Source of the DNA: Nectonema munidae
Taxonomy: Eukaryota > Nematomorpha > Nectonematoida > Nectonematidae
Length of the DNA stretch: 64,000 nt
Reading direction: 5' to 3'
Assembly (NCBI GenBank): GCA_030549495.1
Contig: JAUIRK010000046.1
Coordinates: 434,001 to 498,000 of the forward strand
Part shown: positions 55,521 to 64,000 of the stretch, one piece after another
Numbering within the stretch: the stretch's first letter is position 1
How the letters are laid out: each line of letters begins with the position of its first letter
Notes under the pieces: generated by a model
What the model saw: only the letters and a program-made list of their open reading frames with translations
Database searches by the model: none
What the model was told of the DNA's origin: nothing
Position numbers and translations under genes: made by a program

Positions 55521-56499
55521 TATATGAAAATATTCTCCCAAAAACTTTTGGTCAGGGTGAATCTTAAAAAATTAAATCACGAAAGTTTTATAAATGTTTT
55601 TTTGTAAAAACAAATTTTCTCAATATTCTATATACAAAATGAGTGTGAATGATTGCTTAAAAATACCTCATAAGATCTTACGGATCTGAAGTAAAACTTT
55701 TTTGAGAAAAGTGAATTATTAATTGATTAGCTAGTTTCTAGCTTACCGATAAATAAGCCTTTGTTGGTAATTTAGCAAATTTCTCAACGGTCATGAGTAC
55801 AAACTTTTTAATTAAAATATCCTTATGAAAAGACTGATTTAATCTTTGTAAAGAATCGTTTCATACATTCAAACGATGAAAGATACATTTTAAGTTAATA
55901 GTAATTTGCTTCAGCATACGTCAATCAAATTTATGACAACTAATAATGTCACAACAATTTAAGGGAGTCTGATTTTATTAAATGAGTCCATAAATTCTTG
56001 GAGACTCTCTCGAGAATTTGATAATGTGAGTACAAGGCAGTTTAAGTCTTTTTGAAAAATTTTATCAAATTTAAGAGTCACTATTTGAAGACTTTTCTAT
56101 ATTATATGAGCTAAGTATTGGAAATAAAATTGTTAAAAGTATTCATCATGAAACTATTTTGAAAGATTTTGCAAAAAGAGCCAAAAATGGCTTATGCACA
56201 CACTTTTATACTCTTAAAGAGTTCGGGCCTTGCAATCAATTATCAAATTGAACTGCGTAATTCTTAGCGTCGGACCTCTGTGAGTACATACAATGAAAAT
56301 ATAAACCTCATATTATTTGAGAAGAAAACATAATTTACATATAATAATTTTTAACTTAGTATATAATAAAATAGATATCAACTTGATAATAACAAAGCAG
56401 GATTGAAGAGGGCGGGGGACGCTTGTGTTACATGAAGTAAAAATAAAAGTTGGGTAGTATGCAGGAAATATTTCGGAAGCATTGGAAGTATATACATTG

Positions 56500-57170
56500 A
56501 TACCAAATTGATGGCAGGAGAGTCTTAATTAAAATGGTCCAATATTTCGCTTTCTCGGCGGATGAAACTCTAATTCTCACCAATTTCCATCATTACGAAA
56601 GTGTCGACCCACACCACCACTTCCATTGTCCACCCCTAAATACAGGCAGACTGTTGTGGGTGAAGGAGATGGCGTAGAACATCTCATAAAACTAATTTAA
56701 GATAAGAGCTCCATACTCACTCCTTCATTATTCTTTGTTTCATCTCACTTCTATATATAAGATATATATCATTATTATATATACGCGAATATAAAGTGCT
56801 TTTTTTTATTTGCTTTGTTAATGAAAAGCGATGATCCTATTATTTGGTATTGTATTGTGATTACGCCCTCATTATTGTCAATTAGGCGCTGGGCAACCAA
56901 TATGCTGAACATTTCCTCTCCTTATCAACATTGCTTCTTTTATCACCCGCCCTCTGCCCCATTCATCGCTGATACGCGTCTGCTCTTGAAAAGGACTTCA
57001 CGCAAAATAGCCGGTTCTGAGCGGGCCATCAAAGTGAGCGGGGTCTTTGACGTAGCGAATGGGATAAAGGAAGTCTTTAGTTTTTCTGTCTCGTCCTAAC
57101 GATTAATCCTTACACAAGCATTGATCAATGAAAGTAAAACAGCACTTCACGTGGTGCTACATAGAGTCAT
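56500..57170. promoter_or_regulatory. GC-richer island with TCF-type and class-B E-box motifs
   Basis: About 650 bases, the last island in the series. ATCAAAG (57028-57034) and TCTTTGA (57044-57050) are facing TCF/LEF-type words 10 bases apart, and CACGTG lies at 57148-57153. An open frame at 56815-57099 (+, 94 residues) has no recognisable domain; coding cannot be excluded, though no splice or start context supports it. Confidence 0.27.
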
Positions 57171-58097
57171 ATTTTTAAATCACCGGATATTCAACGATGA
57201 GCAGTGTTGCTGAGAAATTAATGATAATATTGATATTATTCAGGACTTTCAGTGGTGTTCTCTTAGGCTTCCGGTGAGACATTGTTTAACCCTTTGATAA
57301 TAGCGTTTGGTTTAATTAGAGGATTGCCAAAAAGCAGTTTAATATAATAAGTTAAGCTAATATTGAAGTATGTCACACAAAAAATAAAATATTTTCCAAA
57401 AAAAAATAAATGAAAATTTGGAAGTGAATTTTAGGAAATGTAAATTTTAATTTGGCGATCTTTGAAAGAAAACTAAAATGATTCCTAAATTCCTTGAAAG
57501 TTTTGGAAAATTCAGTAGCGTATTGACACCTCTCACACTAAAACCAAAAATCAATTCTGCGAAAATCGACAGCTAAAATATATTTTTTTAGTCAACTGTA
57601 GGAAACATTTTAAATACAAAATTCAAAATTTTCATTAAATTTGATGATGTAGTTTAACGTAAAATTGTACAAATTCATCTGCAATATAAAATAATTCAAC
57701 ACGTCAATTTAATTTTTGTAAATATTATGTTTTACATTTGATTCCAGTGGCGTAATTAATGACACAGACAATTTCTTGATTTTAAAGAAGTTGTATATCA
57801 AATTACTAAATGTTGTCTAATTTTTCGGATATCAAATAGGTAGAGCCGTTGTGTAGTCGGGAATTTGAAAGTGGACATGCTAAAAATTTTCAGGGCACCA
57901 TTTTTTTTAGCTATAATAGCAATTTAAAATTATTTTTCTTTAGGTGGATCTAAAATTTTTAAAGGAAAGAGAGGGTACGGACAGTTTTAGTAACGCGTTA
58001 AAGACAAGAAAAATCTGATATGTATTAAAAATAGTTAAAAATAAAGAGGATTTTATCATTATGAGGTAGACATTAATCACCTTTGATTGTCAACCGG
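57171..58097. other. AT-rich intergenic DNA
   Basis: No gene found. TTAACCCTTTGATAATAGCG at 57287 resembles the left end of the TTAA-flanked MITEs, but no right end was located. Confidence 0.35.
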
Positions 58098-58101
58098 TTA
58101 G

Positions 58102-58699
58102 CACTAGGATTATTAAGCGCCAAAATTGACCAGCAATTTTTATTTAATCAAGTCAGATGTGAAGACCTCTGAAGATTTAGCTGAAGATTTGTCACATTTT
58201 TCATATCTTTGATCAATATTACTATTTGAGTACAAAACTTTTTAACAAAAAAGGAAAAATTAAAAATACCTTACTTTACTGTGCGGTCAAAATGACCTTA
58301 TAAAAAGTTAAAAAATGTTATTTGATGTTACTTAATCTATTCAATGAGTATAATTATAATATTTTTATAAAATATATGTAATAGCGTTTAATTGAACATT
58401 TGAGAGGTTTGTTTGATATTATAGTTAAATACTTATAAATATATGTTTATAATGTCCAAAGGTCAATGTGATTGTTTGTTATTTATAGGTAAAGCTTTAT
58501 TTCAGTATTTCAACGGGTATAATTTGAAAAGTTGTAAAAATCTAAATAATCGAGTTAAATTGAATATTTGAGACAAATGAGTATAAAGTTTGTGTGGTAT
58601 AAAACACTTACAATACATATAATTATCATTTACAATGTTCAAACGTGCATTTAACTGTTGGGTATTTATGTGTAAAAGATTAATTCAGTATTTCTAGTG
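58102..58699. mobile_element. piggyBac-like non-autonomous element, 598 bp, with internal duplication
   Basis: CACTAGGATTATTAAG (left) and CACTAGAAATACTGAA (right, inverted) are close to piggyBac termini (CCCTAGAAA-type), and both ends are flanked by TTAG (58098-58101, 58700-58703) rather than the usual TTAA. The palindrome GGTCAAAATGACC at 58286 and its partial match AAAATTGACC at 58122 are internal inverted motifs. Two diverged direct copies of a roughly 150-base unit (from about 58386 and 58556; shared words ATTGAAYATTTGAGA and TTCAGTATTTC) make up the right half. Confidence 0.7.
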
Positions 58700-58709
58700 T
58701 TAGGGGGGA

Positions 58710-59330
58710 AAATCGTAGAATTCTAAGTTTGCCAAAACTTCTTATAATAATAAGCTTCACCATATGGCATAGCGATGAAATTGATCCTGTTGCCTTCACT
58801 CCAATTCCAGATCATTACATCGCTATCCCTATAATTGTGTAAAATTATTCAAATCCTTGGATGCAATGCCAACAATATAAAAAGTAAAGAACATATCTAA
58901 AATTCTGAAAGTTTTCGAACATTTAATTTTTCATATAGTAACACTTTTGAACATTGTTGTGAATTGAGAAAAAGTTCGGATTTTTAAATATTGCAGTCAA
59001 ATCCTAAGAAAACACACTATGAGAGTTAGCAACCTCACACATGTTATAAAGAGTTCGATACAGTAGTATACAAATTGTTCGCTTAAATGAGAAAATTAAT
59101 AATGGCATCCATTTCTGAGTTTTTGCCCTTGGTCTAAAAATCTATTGGAAACACTTTAAATTTATTTCTATAGTATAGATGATATTGGTTCAAAAATTGT
59201 ATTTATTATTTTCAAATTTTGAACTTCGAACATATAATTTTGAGTAAGTTTTGGAAAAAACTCAGGAATGGATAAGGTTTACGAAGTTTTTGTTTTGGGT
59301 TTGATTACTTATATTTCGATACAAAAAAAG
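58710..59330. other. AT-rich intergenic DNA
   Basis: Nothing recognisable. Confidence 0.4.
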
Positions 59331-59332
59331 TT

Positions 59333-59484
59333 TAGGCTTTTTTTGTTTTAGGACGTTTTGGTTTGGACATTTTGGTTTAGGCTGTTTTGTTTTTGAGCCG
59401 TTTTGGTTTGGACCGTTTTGGTTTTGGGCCGCTTTGGTTTGGGCCTTTTTGGTTTTGGGCTGTTTTTGTTTGGGCCGTTTTGAC
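59333..59484 (+). repeat. minisatellite of about ten 15-16-base units
   Basis: Units are variants of GTTTTGGTTTGGGCC. The last six alternate 15 and 16 bases (GTTTTGGTTTGGACC, GTTTTGGTTTTGGGCC, GCTTTGGTTTGGGCC and so on), hinting at a 31-base higher-order unit. Because the period is not fixed to three, the Lys/Gln/Pro-rich minus-strand frame across it is a by-product and not a gene. Confidence 0.88.
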
Positions 59485-60801
59485 CAGGCACCCATATAAA
59501 CACATAACTTAGGTTTTATTTCCAGTGTGTTAGGGAAAATAATCATGAAAAATAATATATCAAAAGTATAGACAGAATACAATATAGGGTTGTAAAATCT
59601 GAACAGAATATATATAATTGTAAGATTTATCAAATATATAGTATATGTTTAAACTAATAATAAGTGGAACGTATATTTTCTTTGATTCTTTGTATATTTG
59701 AGTATTTTTTATCATTCTTTACTTTTTTTGGAGAGTTTTGTGATTAGGATTTACATTTATATCCAATCAAAACGTTTTTTTTTCGAATCGAAACGTGAAG
59801 TTCAATACAGTTCATATCAAAAATGAAGTATCTTAAAATGGCAATATATTTTCTTTTTTAAAAATTAAAATAAAAAATACAAATAACAAAAAAAGTCAAT
59901 AAGCGTCTTATATAAGATCAAGGTCAACGAGTTGAACATAGGGCCGAATCAAATAGAAATTTTATAAGTGAAATATAAAAATGCAAATACCTTTGTTAGA
60001 TATTGCAAAAATGCAAAGTCCAATAAAAATAATACAATTCCTTAACCTAAAAATACAAATGCATCAAATTTGAAAATAAATTTGACAGTCCTATTGAATA
60101 AAGAACAGCTGGCAACCATATTTTTAACAATTAAACATTTATAAAAAAAATGGTTTTCGATCGTATGAGATATCCCCATGTATACGCGCAGCAAATCGCA
60201 GAAATAGAGATGAAGGAAAAGGGGAAGGGCATCTTACCAGAGGTGCAGTGAAGATCTAAATCGCACAAATTTGGAGAAGAGTCAGAAGTGGATGCGAAAA
60301 ATCTGATTTTTTATGAGACGTGGCGAAGCTTTGAAAAAAATCGATAAAACACTTTAAAAGTCCTTCTTCGTATCGATTATTACTTTTGACAGACGAAGTA
60401 TACAGACGATTGCCTTCATTTAAAGAGCATTCTCTGCCATTTTCTTACCTGCTTAAAAGGTGAAGAGGGAAGAGAGCAAGACACATTTCTTTTGAAACAA
60501 AGTTTTTCCCGGATAAATTGTTTATTGCAGTGGTTTACAAAGTCGGCTAAATTTAGCAATTTTTCAAAGTTAATGATGATCTATATTTAATTAGATCTTT
60601 TTTTTTTATGAGAAAACGAAGAATATTTGATCCAGTCATTGATCGTTAGACGTTTTGCACATAAACAATAAAATGGAGATCAGAATGAAAGTAAATATGT
60701 TTGGAAATTTAATGTCAAAGTAGGGTTTATTTTCTTCGCCAAAAATTAAAATTAGGATAAAAATTGAGGTAAACGGATTTCGAAGGATGTTTGTAAGTTT
60801 T
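59485..60801. other. AT-rich intergenic DNA
   Basis: No gene found. A slightly GC-richer patch at 60160-60300 (GGAAAAGGGGAAGGGCATCT) shows no motif worth naming. Confidence 0.35.
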
Positions 60802-60900
60802 TTAATCCCTTCAGTACCAGTGTCACAACAATGTTTTAGGAAATTTCATTGAAAAAGAAGTGAATAGTTTAAAAACAAATTATTTCCCTCAAAGGGTGAG
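60802..60900. mobile_element. piggyBac-like MITE, 99 bp, worn ends
   Basis: TTAATCCCTTCAGTACCAGT at the left and CCCTCAAAGGGTGAG at the right form a short inverted repeat. It lacks the shared AATCGTCTGC interior word, so membership of the family is less sure. Confidence 0.38.
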
Positions 60901-61876
60901 ATGCAATTTTTTGAAAATTTATAGCTGCTCTGGTTTAACATTTCCTTATAAAAAAAATCTACGTGTCAAAGGAACGCTTATGCGCCTGCCAGTTTATTTT
61001 TATTTTTAGCAATTAAATTTTTTTATTATAATTCTGCTCAAGACAAATATGGCTATAGCATTTAATACTTTACTGCGTATTTTGACCTTATTTAAAATGA
61101 TAATACCTTTTATGTTGTTAAAGTTACCCAATATACATACCTAATATGCGAGTGTATCATGCCACGAAATCATCATCAAAACATGAATTCATCGGATATA
61201 TCTCATCCATCATGCAATCTTCTTTATCGAGAGAGTGATTACATGAGTGATTAGTGATTATTACTGATTAGACTGACTTCATATTTGGGTTTTTAAAAAC
61301 TGAACGTCTGTTTATCTTTTTCAATAAGTTTTCATGCAGAAGACTATATTAGAAGAATTATTTTACATACTAACATTGCCGACCTTAATTATTTTAAGGG
61401 CGACCAATTAATTTTTCGGCTATGTTAGAAGATTAATTTCTTCTAAAATCTATATAAAATGTGTTTTGGTTCTAATTCTGTTCAATTTTTGAACCGTAGT
61501 AAAATCTTAATTTTGCTTCGGCAAATGCAGTAGTGGTGGAAACTTTGGACAATGAAAAGGATAAAAAGATACACAATTATATGAAATGTTTATAAGATAA
61601 CATAAAATAATAAGATGAAAATATTTACAAAAATTATTACGCTTCATTTAGATACGCGAAGATGTAAATGTGGTTATACAATGCCTACTATAGCGTTTCG
61701 AATATAAACCCAAACTTTAAGATAGATGACAAAATATCGAACACGGACATTTACTCAGTCGACATTTTCAGACAGGACATTGTGCTCCAGTCATAAAAAA
61801 AATTTTCTGTAATTTTAGGGTTAGATAGTATGTTTTTTAATTTATTTAGTTACTTATTTAATAAGTTTTTTAGTAT

Positions 61877-61984
61877 TTAACCCAGTTTTGGGTTAGGGTT
61901 ACTTTAGAGGTGAACTGGAATTTCCGATGAATTTAATAGAGATTAATCAAAATCGTCTGCTTTGCACGAATTAAAATCGGTTAA
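61877..61984. mobile_element. piggyBac-like MITE, 108 bp, TTAA both sides
   Basis: TTAA at 61877-61880 and 61981-61984. The termini are CCCAGTTTTGGG and, inverted, CCGATTTTAATTCG. The interior AATCGTCTGCTTTGCACG is shared with the copy at 30847. Confidence 0.65.
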
Positions 61985-62164
61985 TTGGATAATAAAATTA
62001 AAAAAAGAATTAAAAAAAAATAAATTTAAAATAATCAATTTTTTATTTTTTTGTGATAAAAAATAAATTTTCAATTAATAAATTTTAAATATATAAATAA
62101 CCTTTTTTTATTATTTTTTTTAAAAATAATTTTTACATTTTAACTACTTAAAAGGTAAAGGTTA

Positions 62165-62300
62165 GGGTGTTTTCATCGAGAAGGCACAATTGCGCTGCTT
62201 GTATCGAACTATGAAGAAAGCAGACTTGATGCGGGATCGAACCCAAGAGCTTGAGTTATCGAATCCAGCATTTAACCAACCCTACTCACGCCCCTTAACT
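62165..62300 (-). mobile_element. tRNA-derived SINE-like fragment
   Basis: On the minus strand GTGAGTAGGGTTGGTTAAAT (A-box-like, near 62290-62270) is followed about 40 bases later by GGGTTCGATCCCGC (B box, 62246-62233), the spacing of a tRNA promoter. The following GC-richer tail has TGTGCCTTCTCGATG. The T-stem pairs poorly and no matching acceptor strand exists, so this is a tRNA-derived retroposon or tRNA relic, not a working tRNA gene. Confidence 0.5.
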
Positions 62301-62574
62301 TATTTAACTAGTTTAATTTTTTAATTTTAATTACTTGTTAAGATGATTAACAGAAAACAAAAAATAATAATATCAAAAAAGAGATAAAAAAATGCAATTC
62401 TTTACAAATGTAATACTTTTTGAAAAATGAATTATACTTCATAATTTAAAAATACAAATTAATAAAAAAAAATCTGAGCATTTTGGTTTTCTTTCTACAC
62501 AAGTCAAATAAATCTTGGAACAAACACCTTGCAACCCTTGAAGGCTTTCTATAATTCTTAATCTAATCTTAATC

Positions 62575-63770
62575 TATAATTAGGATGTATCCTTAAAGAA
62601 TTATTATTACTTGTAAAAGAAAAAATTTTAGATACACAAATCAATACTTATTTCAGTCTGAACAACCTTTTTTCATGTTATCAATTTGGCTTCAGAAGAT
62701 CATATTCGACTGAACTTTTTCATGCTTATTTTTTTAATACCATAATTAATTGTATCGAATCTAAGAAAGATGTTTTCCCTCTTCTTTGATTTGAGCCATG
62801 CATTTGACTCATTGTCGCATAGAATACTACTGACCAAATTAAGATATTATGGTTTTTCGGAAAATTCGCTTAAATTTGTTGAGTCTTATTTGACTAATAG
62901 ACATCAGTGTGTTTCTTTCAATGATTGTATTTCTCAAAAAAAGAAAATCCTTTCTGGTGTACCCCATGGGTCTATATTGGTCCTCTCTTTTTCAATATTT
63001 ATATTAATGATCTCTCTAATTCTCTTGAAACTGATGATGTAACTGCTATTTTTTCTTGAACTAATATGACTGAATCTTTTCTTTTTGAAAACTTAAACCT
63101 AATTAATAAATAGTTTCGAAACAACAACTTAACTGTCAATCATAATAAATCATTCAGTATGGTTTTCTCGTACAAGTTCGATATTAAAAAATTTAATGAC
63201 TTTTTAAATGAAATTGGATTCAAAAAAAGTTATAAATTTTAATCTTTTGGGATTAATCATAAATCATCATTTGTCTTGGAATATTCATATTTCTTCTGTT
63301 TCTCCATAAGCTAGCTTATGGAGATATAAGCTAAGACTGATATTTAGCTGGAAAAACATTCTCTTATTAACTCTCTGTTTGTATATAATTCAATATTGAA
63401 ATTCGACGAGATATATCGTATTAAAGTTGTTCTATTCCTCTTTCTTCTTCTAAGTCCTTTCAATGAATTCATTTCCGTAAATATTGGAAAAGATCGAACA
63501 TCTCCTCGACATCCTATAACAATGATTCTGATTATTACAAATGTTCACAATTTAGGCATTCATTCTCTTACAAACTGTCTCTTTGTTTCAACTGCAACAT
63601 TACTGACCCTTATTATTATTTTTATTCTTCTACTTTCACATTATTTAAGATCAAAAGTTTTTCAATTTTTTATCAATTTCGCAAATTTATCCCTCTTACA
63701 AGAGTTTAACTTAAATTTTGTCTCTAAATTTGCTGTTTTTTTCTTACACCACACCCTTTAAACTTCATCA
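62575..63770 (+). mobile_element. CR1/Jockey-like LINE, 5'-truncated, frame-broken reverse transcriptase
   Basis: The RT reads in pieces on the plus strand: YQFGFRRSYSTELFHAY (62680-62730), then after a frame change near 62770 FDLSHAFDSLSHRILLTKLR and VESYLTNRHQCVSF, and SGVPHGSIL (62955-62980, the usual GVPQGSILGP motif), then INDLSNSLETDD in another frame (about 63003-63040) and FRNNNLTVNHNKS. The catalytic DD box would fall near 63045-63065 and is not intact. A C-terminal stretch (ILKFDEIYRIKVVLFLF at about 63390-63440) fits the end of such an ORF2. At least four interruptions. The endonuclease part is missing. The 3' end was not located. Confidence 0.75.
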
Positions 63771-64000
63771 ACATATATTTACATATAAATAAATGAATAT
63801 CATTTACTACAATATTCTATACATATATATCTATTTAAAAAAATCTACTAATTACAATTACTTCAATTTTATTTGATTCAGTTTTTGTCCTATTTTTACA
63901 ACAAACTACTCTGAATTTGTTCTGCTTATACAAATTCCATTGCTCGTGGTTAGTGTCTTCAAGCGACGGCCTTTGATGCTGACCTTCAAAAGTTCCTTCT

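Noticed and set aside
56815-57099. 94-residue open frame in the last island
   Set aside because: No domain, no splice context and no homologous neighbour; it is kept as regulatory-candidate sequence instead, though coding is not ruled out.
59262-59633. 123-residue Lys/Gln/Pro-repeat protein on the minus strand
   Set aside because: It is an accident of the GTTTTGGTTTGGGCC minisatellite, whose 15/16-base period would shift the frame between units.
62225-62297. Possible functional tRNA gene on the minus strand
   Set aside because: The B box is good, but the T-stem has mismatches and no strand pairs with the presumed acceptor GGGGCGT, so it cannot form a normal cloverleaf.
1-64000. CRISPR arrays, bacterial operons, rRNA genes
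   Set aside because: None seen; the window is intron-bearing animal DNA and its direct repeats are transposon-derived or microsatellites.

Overview
The window is animal nuclear DNA: very AT-rich (roughly 70%), intron-bearing, crowded with remnants of cut-and-paste transposons, and carrying one recognisable host gene, a Notch ligand of the Delta type with nine EGF repeats. The Delta architecture, the hAT families and the base composition point to an arthropod, most likely a crustacean such as a copepod. That placement is inference, because nothing here is diagnostic of a species.

Positions 1 to about 19 kb are a transposon graveyard. A BED-finger hAT transposase copy (minus strand, about 1.17-5.64 kb) was itself hit by a second hAT with a perfect 8-bp target duplication (3665-5418) and by a hAT-type MITE (2371-2813). 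A ZMYM1-like hAT copy follows (about 6.34-8.66 kb). Next is a compact, apparently whole two-frame reverse-transcribing element (8850 to about 11840) with a small basic-tailed first protein overlapping a polymerase that has RT and RNase H but no visible protease or integrase. Then come more hAT remnants (11.86-12.34 and 14695-16534, the latter with an exact 8-bp duplication), degenerate tandem repeats (12.8-13.8 kb), and a broken copy of an arthropod repeat-associated protein of unknown role (17.1-18.5 kb).

Positions 24.7 to 35.0 kb hold Delta on the minus strand. I could place six coding exons with consensus splice sites and matching phases: 34948-34901, 30168-29860, 28523-28211, 27655-27464, 26532-26140 and 26078-24970. 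Together they encode 787 residues: signal peptide, MNNL domain, DSL domain, nine EGF repeats, one membrane span and a 167-residue tail. The 4.7-kb first intron contains three small mobile elements and one GC-richer island with two proneural-type E-boxes. A strong acceptor at 35029-35030 suggests a further 5' noncoding exon.

Positions 35 to 57 kb, upstream of Delta, show no gene. The AT-rich background is broken by a series of GC-richer islands of 0.2-0.7 kb that hold clustered Sox-, POU-, TCF- and Hes/E(spl)-type motifs. The simplest reading is a distal regulatory landscape for Delta. This rests on composition and motifs only and needs a conservation test.

Short non-autonomous elements with readable ends are scattered throughout: a TTAA-flanked piggyBac-like MITE family (six copies), a 626-bp Mutator-type MITE with an exact 9-bp duplication, a pogo/Tigger-type MITE, a 598-bp piggyBac-like element flanked by TTAG, a 187-bp hAT MITE, and a 370-bp retroposon with a 12-bp duplication. 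The right end (62.5-63.8 kb) is a decayed CR1/Jockey-like LINE.
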